In this document: in pieces, positions 1 to 11,612 of the stretch | Layout: each line of letters starts with the position of its first letter | Numbering within the stretch: the stretch's first letter is position 1 | DNA from: Blastomussa wellsi | Taxonomy: Eukaryota > Cnidaria > Anthozoa > Scleractinia > Plerogyridae | NCBI GenBank assembly: GCA_947652115.1 | Contig: OX393564.1 | Coordinates: forward strand, 5,297,115 to 5,361,114 | Reading direction: 5' to 3' | Length of the DNA stretch: 64,000 bases | Translations under genes and position numbers: made by a program | Notes under the pieces: model-generated | Databases searched by the model: none | What the model was told of the DNA's origin: nothing | The model's input: the letters and a program-made list of their open reading frames with translations, nothing else

Positions 1-389
1 ATGCCTAACCAAGATCTTGCATAACAAGGATCTTCCATAACCAAAATCTTTCGTAACCAAGATCTTCCCTAACCAAGATCTTGCATAACCAAGATCTTGC
101 ATAACCAAGATCTTGCATAACCAAGATCTTACCTAACCAAGATATTGCATAACCAAGATCTCTGCTAACCAAGATCTTGCATAACCAAGATCTTGCCTAA
201 CCAAGATATTGCATAACCAAGATATTGCATAACCAAGATCTTCCCTAACCAAGATCTTGCATAACCAAGATGTTGCCTAACCCAGATCTTGCATAACCAA
301 GATCTTCCCTAACCAAGATCTTGAGTAACCAAGATCTTGCCTAACCAAGATATTGCATAACCAGGATCTCTCCTAACCAAGATCTTGCA
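1..389. repeat. Partial copy of the ~1.65 kb HOR
   Basis: Roughly 61-400 matches 1,422-1,761 at an offset of 1,361 bp (85 monomers plus 1 base). Shared markers include a GATCTCTGC unit (157 and 1,518), a GATGTTGCC unit (270 and 1,631) and a TTGAGTAACC unit just downstream. The match breaks near 400, so this reads as the distal end of a block whose start lies outside the window. It is satellite only. Confidence 0.7.
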
Positions 390-2038
390 TAACCAAGATC
401 TTCCCTAACCAAGATCTTGCGTAACCAATATTTTTGCATAACTAAGATCTTGCCTAACCAAGATATTGCATAACCAAAATATTGCATAACCAAGATCTTG
501 CCTAACCAAGATCTTGCCTAACCAAGATCTTGCACAACCAAGATCTTACCTAACCAAGTTCTTGCATAACCAGGATCATGCCTAACCAAGATCTTGCATA
601 ACAAGGATCTTCCATAACCAAAATCTTTCGTAACCAAGATCTTCCCTAACCAAGATCTTGCAAAACCAAGATCTTACCTAACCAAGATCTTGCATAACCA
701 AGATATTGCATAACCAAGATCTTGCCTAACGAAGATCTTGCCTAACCAGGATCTTGCATAACCAAGATCTTACCTAACCAAGTTTTTGCATAACCAAGAT
801 CATGCTTAACCAAGATCTTGCATAACAAGGATCTTCCATAACCAAGATCTTTCCTAACCAAGATCTTCTCTAACCAAGATCTTGCATAACCAAAATCTTC
901 CCTAACCAAGATCTTGCATAACCAAGATCATGCTTAACCAAGATCTTCCATAACCAAGATCTTCCTTAGCGAAGATCTTCCCTAACCAAGATCTTGCATA
1001 ACCAAGATAATCCTTAACCAAGATCTTGCATAACAAGGATCTTCCATAACCAAGATCTTCCCTAACCAAGATCTTCCCTAAACAAGATCTTGCATAACAA
1101 AGATCTTCCGTAACCAAGATCTTGCATAACCAAGATCATACTTAACCAAGATCTTGCATAACCAAGATCTTCCCTAACCAAGATCTTGCCTAACCAAGAT
1201 CTTGCATAACCAAGATCTTCGCTAAAAATGATCTTGCATAACCAAGATCCTCCCTAACCAAGATCTTCCCAAAACAAGATCTTGCATAATCAAGATCTTC
1301 CCTAACCAAGATCTTGCATAACCAAGATCATGCTTAACCAAGATCTTGCATAACCAAGATCTTCCCTAACCAAGATCTTCCCTAACCAACATCTTCCCTA
1401 ACCAAGATCTTGCATAACCAAGATCTTCCCTAATCAAGATCTTGCATAACCAAGATCTTGCATAACCAAGATCTTGCATAACCAAGATCTTACCTAACCA
1501 AGATATTGCATAACCAAGATCTCTGCTAACCAAGATCTTGCATAACCAAGATCTTGCCTAACCGAGATATTGCATAACCAAGATATTGCATAACCAAGAT
1601 CTTCCCTAACCAAGATCTTGCATAACCAAGATGTTGCCTAACCAAGATCTTGCATAACCAAGATCTTCCCTAACCAAGATCTTGAGTAACCAAGATCTTG
1701 CCTAACCAAGATATTGCATAACCAAGATCTCTCCTAACCAAGATCTTGCATAACCAAGATCTTGCCTAACCAAGATATTGCATAACCAAGATATTGCATA
1801 ACCAAGATCTTGCCTAACCAAGATCTTGCATAACAAGGACCTTGCAGAACCAAGATGTTGCCTAACCAAGATCTTGCCTAACCAAGATCTTCCCTAACCA
1901 AGATCTTCCCTAACCAAGATCTTGCATAACCAAGATGTTGCCTAATCAAGATATTGCATAACCAAGATATTGCATAACCAAGATCTTCCCTAATCAAGAT
2001 CTTGCATAACCAAGATCTTGCATAACCAAGATCATCCC
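390..2038. repeat. ~1.65 kb HOR, copy 1
   Basis: This segment matches the next one at an offset of 1,649 bp (103 monomers plus 1 base). Rare variants recur in the same order. Examples are a TTTTTGCATAACTAAG unit (429 and 2,078), ATGCCTAACC followed by an AACAAGG unit (578 and 2,227), AATCTTTCG, and a GCTAAAAATGATC unit near 1,212 and 2,861. Near 1,690 the two copies differ by 32 bp (two monomers), after which the offset becomes 1,681. Edges are approximate because the monomer itself hides exact breakpoints. Confidence 0.8.
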
Positions 2039-3700
2039 TAACCAAGATCTTCCCTAACCAAGATCTTGCGTAACCAATATTTTTGCATAACTAAGATCTT
2101 GCCTAACCAAGATATTGCATAACCAAAATATTGCATAACCAAGATCTTGCCTAACCAAGATCTTGCCTAACCAAGATCTTGCATAACCAAGATCTTACCT
2201 AACCAAGTTCTTGCATAACCAAGATCATGCCTAACCAAGATCTTGCATAACAAGGATCTTCCATAACCAAAATCTTTCGTAACCAAGATCTTCCCTAACC
2301 AAGATCTTGCAAAACCAAGATCTTACCTAACCAAGATCTTGCATAACCAAGATATTGCATAACCAAGATCTTGCCTAACGAAGATCTTGCCTAACCAGGA
2401 TCTTGCATAACCAAGATCTTACCTAACCAAGTTTTTGCATAACCAAGATCATGCTTAACCAAGATCTTGCATAACAAGGATCTTCCATAACCAAGATCTT
2501 TCCTAACCAAGATCTTCTCTAACCAAGATCTTGCATAACCAAGATCTTCCATAACCAAGATCTTGCATAACCAAGATCATGCTTAACCAAGATCTTCCAT
2601 AACCAAGATCTTCCTTAGCGAAGATCTTCCCTAACCAAGATCTTGCATAACCAAGATAATCCTTAACCAAGATCTTGCATAACAAGGATCTTCCATAACC
2701 GAGATCTTCCCTAACCAAGATCTTCCCTAAACAAGATCTTGCATAACAAAGATCTTCCGTAACCAAGATCTTGCATAACCAAGATCATGCTTAACCAAGA
2801 TCTTGCATAACCAAGATCTTCCCTAACCAAGATCTTGCCTAACCAAGATCTTGCATAACCAAGATCTTCGCTAAAAATGATCTTGCATAACCAAGATCCT
2901 CCCTAACCAAGATCTTCCCTAAACAAGATCTTGCATAATCAAGATCTTCCCTAACCAAGATCTTGCATAACCAAGATCATGCTTAACCAAGATCTTGCAT
3001 AACCAAGATCTTCCCTAACCAAGATCTTCCCTAACCAAGATCTTCCCTAACCAAGATCTTGCATAACGAAGATCTTCCCTAATCAAGATCTTGCATAACG
3101 AAGATCTTGCATAACCAAGATCTTGCATAACCAAGATTTTGCCTAACCAAGATATTGCATAACCAAGATCTCTGCTAACCAAGATCTTGCATAACCAAGA
3201 TCTTGCCTAACCAAGATATTGCATAACCAAGATATTGCATAACCAAGATCTTCCCTAACCAAGATCTTGCATAACCAAGATGTTGCCTAACCAAGATCTT
3301 GCATAACCAAGATCTTCCCTAACCAAGATCTTGCATAACCAAGATCTTCCCTAACCAAGATCTTGCATAAACAAGATCTTGCCTAACCAAGATATTGCAT
3401 AACCAAAATCTCTCCTAACCAAGATCTTGCATAACCAAGATCTTGCCTAACCAAGATATTGCATAACCAAGATATTGCATAACCAAGATCTTGCCTAACC
3501 AAGATCTTGCATAACAAGGATCTTGCAGAACCAAGATGTTGCCTAACCAAGATCTTGCCTAACCAAGATCTTCCCTAACCAAGATCTTGCATAACCAAGA
3601 TGTTGCCTAATCAAGATATTGCATAACCAAGATATTGCATAACCAAGATCTTCCCTAATCAAGATCTTGCATAACCAAGATCTTGCATAACCAAGATCTT
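2039..3700. repeat. ~1.65 kb HOR, copy 2
   Basis: Second copy of the 1,649 bp block. Compared with copy 1 it carries two extra monomers near 3,330-3,370 and lacks one in the final part near 3,560. It also has scattered single-base changes, for example AACGAAG for AACCAAG near 3,067 and 3,098. The AACAAGG...TTGCAGAACC marker appears at 1,832 in copy 1, about 3,512 here and again at 3,787 after this copy. A further truncated repetition therefore follows. Confidence 0.8.
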
Positions 3701-4002
3701 GCATAACCAAGATCTTGCCTAACCAAGATATTGCATAACCAAGATCTCTGCTAACCAAGATCTTCCCTAACCAAGAACTTGCATAACAAGGACCTTGCAG
3801 AACCAAGATGTTGCCTAACCAAGATCTTGCCTAACCAAGATCTTCCCTAACCAAGATCTTCCCTAACCAAGATCTTGCATAACCAAGATGTTGCCTAACC
3901 AAGATCTTGCATAACCAAGATCTTCCCTATCCAAGATCTTGCATAACCAAGATCTTGCCTAACCAATATATTGCATAACCAAGATTTCTCCTAACCAAGA
4001 TC
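3701..4002. repeat. Satellite junction segment
   Basis: Plain 16 bp satellite between two HOR families. It contains another GATCTCTGC unit (3,743) and an AACAAGG...TTGCAGAACC...GATGTTGCC marker series (3,787-3,810) matching the series at 1,832. It therefore looks like a truncated piece of the 1.65 kb family. No gene or other feature was seen. Confidence 0.6.
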
Positions 4003-4980
4003 TTGCATAACCAAGATCTTGCCTAACCAAGATATTGCATAACCAAGATATTGCATAATCAAGATCTTGCCTAACCAAGATCTTGCCTAACCAAGATCTT
4101 GCATAACCAAGATCTTACCTAACCAAGTTCTTGCATAACCGAGATCATGCTTAACCAAGATCTTGCATAACAAGGATCTTCCATAACCAAGATCTTTCCT
4201 AACCAAGATCTTCCCTAACCAAGATCTTGCATAACCAAGATCTTCCCTAACCAAGATCTTTTGCATAAGCAAGATCATGCTTAACCAAGATCTTCCCTAA
4301 CCAAGATCTTCCCTAACGAAGATCTTCCATAACCAAGATGTTGCCTAACCAAGATCTTGCATAACCAAGATCTTCCCTAACCAAGATTTTGCATAACCAA
4401 GATCGTGCCTAACCAATATATTGCATAACCAAGATTTCTCCTAACCAAGATCTTGCATAACCAAGATCTTGCATAACCAAGATCATGCTTAACCAAGATC
4501 TTGCATAACCAAGATCTTCCCTAACCAAGATCTTGCCTAACCAAGATCTTGCATAACCAAGATCTTCGCTAGAAAAGATCTTGCATAACCAAGATCTTCC
4601 CTAACCAAGATCTTGCATAACCAAGATCACGCATAACCAGGATCTTGCATAACCAAGATCTTCCCTAACCAAGATCTTTCCCAACCAAGATCTTCCCTAA
4701 CCAAGATCTTGCATAACCAAGACCTTCCCTAACAAAGATCTTGCATAACCAAGATCTTGCATAACCAAGATCTTGCTCAACCAAGATCTTGCATAACAAA
4801 GATCTTGCATAACCAAGATCTTGCAGAACCAAGATCTTGCATAAAAAAGATCTTGCATTACCAAGATCTTGCATAACAAAGATCTAGCATAACCAAGATC
4901 GTGCATAACCAAGATCTTGCATAACCAAGATCTTCCCTAACAAAGATCTTGTATAACCAAGATCACGCTTAACCAAGATC
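4003..4980. repeat. 978-bp tandem HOR, copy 1
   Basis: This block and the next are direct copies offset by exactly 978 bp (61 monomers plus 2 bases). The 2-base excess comes from an 18 bp monomer with an extra TT (GATCTTTTGCATAAGC, near 4,255). Other shared markers are GCTAGAAAAG (about 4,569), GATCACGCATAACCAGG (about 4,626) and a GCATAAAAAAG unit (about 4,831). They differ at a few bases only, for example GACCTTCCC at 4,721 against GATCTTCCC in copy 2. Confidence 0.88.
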
Positions 4981-5958
4981 TTGCATAACCAAGATCTTGC
5001 CTAACCAAGATATTGCATAACCAAGATATTGCATAACCAAGATCTTGCCTAACCAAGATCTTGCCTAACCAAGATCTTGCATAACCAAGATCTTACCTAA
5101 CCAAGTTCTTGCATAACCGAGATCATGCTTAACCAAGATCTTGCATAACAAGGATCTTCCATAACCAAGATCTTTCCTAACCAAGATCTTCCCTAACCAA
5201 GATCTTGCATAACCAAGATCTTCCCTAACCAAGATCTTTTGCATAAGCAAGATCATGCTTAACCAAGATCTTCCCTAACCAAGATCTTCCCTAACGAAGA
5301 TCTTCCATAACCAAGATGTTGCCTAACCAAGATCTTGCATAACCAAGATCTTCCCTAACCAAGATTTTGCATAACCAAGATCGTGCCTAACCAATATATT
5401 GCATAACCAAGATTTCTCCTAACCAAGATCTTGCATAACCAAGATCTTGCATAACCAAGATCATGCTTAACCAAGATCTTGCATAACCAAGATCTTCCCT
5501 AACCAAGATCTTGCCTAACCAAGATCTTGCATAACCAAGATCTTCGCTAGAAAAGATCTTGCATAACCAAGATCTTCCCTAACCAAGATCTTGCATAACC
5601 AAGATCACGCATAACCAGGATCTTGCATAACCAAGATCTTCCCTAACCAAGATCTTTCCCAACCAAGATCTTCCCTAACCAAGATCTTGCATAACCAAGA
5701 TCTTCCCTAACAAAGATCTTGTATAACCAAGATCTTGCATAACCAAGATCTTGCTCAACCAAGATCTTGCATAACAAAGATCTTGCATAACCAAGATCTT
5801 GCAGAACCAAGATCTTGCATAAAAAAGATCTTGCATTACCAAGATCTTGCATAACAAAGATCTAGCATAACCAAGATCGTGCATAACCAAGATCTTGCAT
5901 AACCAAGATCTTCCCTAACAAAGATCTTGTATAACCAAGATCACGCTTAACCAAGATT
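4981..5958. repeat. 978-bp tandem HOR, copy 2
   Basis: Second copy of the 978 bp unit, with the 18 bp monomer near 5,233. Copy 1 has GCATAACC at about 4,741 where copy 2 has GTATAACC at about 5,719. The junction with what follows is at about 5,959-5,985, where copy 1 continues with a GCCT monomer and copy 2 with a CCCT monomer. The nearly perfect match suggests a recent unequal exchange or replication-slippage event. Confidence 0.88.
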
Positions 5959-7740
5959 TTGCATAACCAAGATCTTCCCTAACCAAGATCTTCCCTAACC
6001 AAGACCTTCCGAAACCGAGATCTTCCCTAACCAAGATTTCGCATGACCAAGATTCTCCCTAACCAAGATCTTGCATAACAAGGATCATGCTTACCCAAGA
6101 TCTTGCATAACCAAGATCTTCCCTAACCAAGATCTTCCCTAACTATGATCTTCCCTAACCAAGATCTTGCATAACCAAGACCTTGCCTAACCAAGATCTT
6201 GCCTAACCAAGATCTTGCATAACCAAGATCTTACCTAACCAAGTTCTTGCATAACCAAGATCATGATTAACCAAGATCTTGCATAACAAGGATCTTCCAT
6301 AACCAAGATCTTTCCTAACCAAGATCTTCCCTAACCAAGATCTTGCATAACCAAGATCATGCTTAACCAAGATCTTCCCTAACCAAGATCTTCCCTAACC
6401 AAGATCTTGCATAACCAAGATGTTGCCTAACCAAGATCTTGCATGACCAAGATCTTCTTTAACCAAGATCTTCCCTAAATATGATCTTCCCTAACCAAGA
6501 TCTTGCATAACCAAGATCTTGCCTAACCAACATCTTGCCTAACCAAGATCTTGCATAACGAAGATCTTACCTAACCAAGTTCTTGCATAACCAAGATCAT
6601 GCTTAACCAAGATCTTGCATAACAAGGATCTTCCATAACCAAGATCTTTCCTAACCAAGATCTTCCCTAACCAAGATCTTGCATAACCAAGATCATGCTT
6701 AACCAAGATCTTCCCTAACCAAGATCTTCCCTAACCAAGATCTTGCATAACCAAGATGTTGCCTAACCAAGATATTGCATAACCAAGATTTTCCCTAACC
6801 AAGATCTTGCATAACCAAGATCTTGCATAACCAAGATCTTACCTAACCAAGTTCTTGCATAACCAAGATCATGCTTAACCAAGATCTTCCCTAACCAAGA
6901 TCTTCCCTAACCAAGATCTTGCATAACCAAAATGTTGCCTAACCAAGATTGTGCATAACCAAGATCTTCCCTAACCAAGATCTTGCCTAACCAAGATCTT
7001 GCATAACCAAGATCTTACCTAACCAAGTTCTTGCATAACCAAGATCATGCTTAACCAAGATCTTGCATAACAAGGATCTTCCATAACCAAGATCTTTCCT
7101 AACCAAGATCTTCCCTAACCAAGATCTTGCATAACCAAGATCATGCTTAACCAAGATCTTCCCTAACCAAGATCTTCCCTAACTAAGATCTTGCATAACC
7201 AAGATGTTGCCTAACCAAGATATTGCATAACCAAGATCTTCCCTAACCAAGATCTTCCCTAAATATGATCTTCCCTAACCAAGATCTTGCATAACCAAGA
7301 TCTTACCTAACCAAGTTCTTGCATAACCAAGATCATGCTTAACCAAGATCTTGCATAACAAGGATCTTCCATAACCAAGATCTTTCCTAACCAAGATCTT
7401 CCCTAACCAAGATCTTGCATAACCAAGATCATGCTTAACCAAGATCTTCCCTAACCAAGATCTTCCCTAACCAAGATCTTGTATAACCAAGATGTTGCCT
7501 AACCAAGATCTTGCATAACCAAGATCTTCCCTAACCAAGATCTTGCATAACCAAGATGTTGCCTAACCAAGATCTTGCATAACCAAGATCTTCCCTAACC
7601 AAGATCTTCCCTAACTATGATCTTCTTTAACCAAGATCTTGCATAACCAAGATCTTGCCTAACCAAGATCTTGCCTAACCAAGATCTTGGATAACCAAGA
7701 TCTTCCCTAACCAAGATTTTGCATAACCAAGATCTTGCCT
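5959..7740. repeat. Irregular HOR series with AAGTTCTTGC marker
   Basis: A short marker string (ACCTAACCAAGTTCTTGC followed by GATCATG, usually then AACAAGGATC) recurs with AAGTTCTTGC at 6,241, 6,577, 6,849, 7,025 and 7,313. Spacings are 336, 272, 176 and 288 bp, all multiples of 16. Interleaved are CCTAAATATGATC units (about 6,475 and 7,259) and CTAACTATGATC units. The early part (5,985-6,100, with GATTTCGCATGACCAAG) is also found at about 9,865 and 13,737, linking this region to the 3,872 bp HOR. Confidence 0.75.
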
Positions 7741-10700
7741 AACCAAGATCTTGCATAACCAAGATATTTCCTAACCAAGATCTTGCATAACCAAGATCTT
7801 GCATAACCAAGATCATGCTTAACCAAGATCTTGCATAACCAAGATCTTCCCTAATCAAGATCTTGCCTAACCAAGATCTTGCATAACCAAGATCCTCGCT
7901 AAAAAAGATCTTGCATAACCAAGATCTTCCCTAACCAAGATCTTGCATAACCAAGATCATGCTTAACCAAGATCTTGCATAACCAAGATCTTCCCTAACC
8001 AAGATCTTCCCTAACCAATATCTTCCCTAGCCAAGATCTTGCATAATTAAGATCTTGCATAACCAAGATCTTGCATAACCAAAATCTTGCATAACCAAGA
8101 TCTTGCAGAACCAAGATATTGCATAACCAAGATCTTCCCTAACCAAGTTCTTGCATAACCAAGATCATGCTTAACCAAGATCTTCCCTAACCAAGATCTT
8201 CCCTAACCAAGATCTTGCATAACCAAGATCTTGCCTAACCAAGATCTTCCCTAACCAAGATCTTCCCTAACCAAGATCTTGCACAACCAAGATCTTGCAT
8301 AACCAAGATCTTCCCTAACCAAGATCTTGCATAACCAAGATCTTGCATAACCAAGATCTTGCATAACAAAGATCTTGCCTAACCAAGATCTTCCCTAAGC
8401 AAGATCTTCCCTAAATTAGATCTTGCCTAACCAAGATCTTGCATAACCAGGATCTTGCCTAACAAAGATATTGCATAACAAGGTTCTTGCATAACCAAGA
8501 TCTTCCCTAACCAGAATCTTGCATAACCAAGATCTTGCATAACCAAGATCATTGATAACCTAGATATTGCATAACCAAGATCTTGCCTAACCAAGATCTT
8601 GCGTAACCAAGATTTTGCATAACCAAGATATTGCATAACATCGATCTTGCCTATCCAAGATCATCCTTAACAAAGATCTTCCCTAACCAAGATCTTCCCT
8701 AACCAAGATCTTGCCTAACCACGATCTTGCATAACTAAGATCTTGCCTAACCAAGATCTTGCATAACCAAGATCTTGCATAACCAAGATCTTGCATAACC
8801 AAGATCTTGCATAACCAAGATCTTGCCTAACCAAGATCTTCCCTAACCAAGATCTTCCCTAACCAAGATCTTGCATAACAAAGGTCTTGCCTAACCAAGA
8901 TCTTGCATAACCAAGATCTTCCTTAACCAAGATCTTGCATAACCAAGATCTTGCATAACCAATATCTTGCCTAACCAAGATTTTGCATAACCAAGATCTT
9001 CCCTAACCAAGATCTTGCCTAACCAAGATCTTGCCTAACCACGATTTTGCAAAACCAAGATCTTCCCTAACCAAGATCTTTTATAACCAAGATCGTGCAT
9101 AACAAAGATCATGCATAACCAAGATCTTGCCTATCCAAGATCTTCCCTAACCAAGATCTTCCAAAACCAAGATCTTGCCTAACCAAGATTTTGCATAAAA
9201 AAGATTTTGCATAACCAAGATCTTTCATAACCAAGATCTTCCTTAAGAAAGATCTTGCCTAACCAAGATCTTGCATAACCAAGATCTTCCCTAACCAAGA
9301 TCTTGCATAACCAAGATCTTCCTTAAAAAAGATCTTGCCTAACCAAGATCTTGCATAACCAAAATTTTGCATAACCAAGATCTTGCATAACCAAGATCTT
9401 CCCTAACCAAGATCTTCCCTAACCAAGATCTTACCAAACCAAGATCTTGCATAAAAAAGATCTTCCATAACCAAGATATTGCATAACCAAGGTCTGGCCT
9501 AACCAGGATGTTATATAACAAAGATATTGCAAAAGCAAGATCTTGCCTAACCAAGATCTTGCATAACCAAGATCTTCCCTAACCAAGATCTTGCATAACC
9601 AAGATCTTGCATAACCAAGATGTTCCTTAAGCAAGATCTTGCCTAACCAAGATCTTGCATAACCAAAATTTTGCATAACCAAGATCTTGCATAACAAAGA
9701 TCTTGCATAACCAAGATAGTGCATAACCAAGATCTTGCATAACCAAGATCTTCCCTAACAAAAATCTTGTGTAACCAAGATCACGCTTAACCAAGATCTT
9801 GCATAACCAAGATCTTCCCTAACCAAGATCTTCCCTAACCAAGATCTTCCCTAACCGAGATCTTCCCTAACCAAGATTTCGCATGACCAAGATTCTCCCT
9901 AACGAAGATCTTGCATAACCTGGATCATGCTTACCCAAGATCTTGCATAACCAAGATCTTCCCTAACCAAGATGTTGCCTAACTATGATCTTCCCTAACC
10001 AAGATCTTCCCTAACCAAGATCTTGCATAACCAAGATCTTGCCTAACCAAGATCTTGCATAACCAAGATCTTACCTAACCAAGTTCTTGCATAACCAATA
10101 TCATGCTTAACCAAGATCTTGCATAACAAGGATCTTCCATAACCAAGATCTTTCCTAACCAAAATCTTCCCTAACCAAGATTTTCCCTAACCAAGATCTT
10201 GCATAACCAAGATCTTCCCTAACCAAGATCTTGTATAAACAAGATCACGCTTAACCAAGATCTTGCCTAACCAAGATCTTCCCTAACCAAGATCTTCCCC
10301 AACCAAGATCTTCCCTAATCGAGATCTTCTCTAACCAAGATCTTGCATGACCAAGATCTTCCTCAACCAAGATCTTGCATAACCAAGATCATGCTTAACC
10401 AAGATCTTGCATAACCAAGATCTTCCCTAACCAAGATTTTCCCTGACCAAGATCTTCCCTAACCAAGATCTTGCATAACCAAGATCTTACCTAACCAAGG
10501 TCTTGCATAACCAAGATCTTGCATAACCAAGATCTTGCCTAACCAAGGTCTTCCCTAACCAAGATCTTCCCTAACCAAGATCTTACCTAACCAAGATCTT
10601 GCATAACCAAGATCTTTCCTAACCATGATCTTGCATAACCAAGATCTTGCATAACCAAGATCTTGCATAACCAAGATCTTGCATAACAAAGATCTTGCAT

Positions 10701-11612
10701 AACAAAGATCTTGCATAACAAAGATCTTGCATAACCAAGATCTTGCATAACCAAGATCTTGCATAACAAAGATCTTGCATAACAAAGATCTTGCATAACA
10801 AAGGTCTTGCATAACCAAGATTTTGCATAACCAAGATCTTGCATAACCAAGATCTTCCCTAACCAAGATCTTGCATAACCAAGATCTTGCATAACCAAGA
10901 TCTTGCATAACCAAGATCTTGCCTAACCAATATCTTCCCTAACCAAGATCTTCCCTAAATTAGATCTTGCCTGACCAAGATCTTGCGTAAAAAAGATCTT
11001 GCCTAACCAAGATCTTCCCTAACCTAGATCTTGCCTAACCAAGGTTTTGCATAACCAAGATCTTGCATAACCAAGATCTTCCCTAACCAAGATCTTGGAT
11101 AACCAAGATCTTGCCTAACCAAGATATTGCATAACCAAGATCTCTCCTAACAAAGATCTTGCATAACCAAGATCTTGCCTAACCAAGATATTGCATAACC
11201 AATATATTGCATAACCAAGATCTTCCCTAACCAAGATCTTGCATAACAAGGACCTTGCAGAACCAAGATGTTGCTTAACCAAGATCTTGCATAACCAAGA
11301 TCTTCCCTAACCAAGATCTTGCATAACCAAGATCTTGCCTAACCAAGATCTTCCCTAACCAAGATCTTCCCTAACCAAGATCTTGCATAACCAAGATGTT
11401 GCCTAACCAAGATCTTGCATAACCAAGATCTTCCCTATCCAAGATCTTGGAAAACCAAGATCTTCATTAACCAAGATCTTTCATAACCAAGATCGTGCAT
11501 AACAAAGGTCATGCATAACCAAGATCTTGCCTATCCAAGATCTTCCCTAACCAAGATCTTCCCAAACCAAGATCTTGCCTAACAAAGATTTTGAATAAAA
11601 AAAATTTTGCAT
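7741..11612. repeat. 3,872-bp HOR (242 monomers), copy 1
   Basis: Direct copy of the following block at an offset of exactly 3,872 bp, equal to 242 x 16. The offset stays constant through the block at every marker checked: GATATTTCC (7,763), GATCATTGATAACC (about 8,549), GGTCTGGCC (about 9,491), GTTATATAAC (about 9,510) and GATTCTCCC (about 9,889). There is therefore no length difference. Monomer quality varies inside the block. Around 10,555-10,914 nearly perfect GCAT monomers predominate, while 8,427-9,560 is more diverged. Confidence 0.93.
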
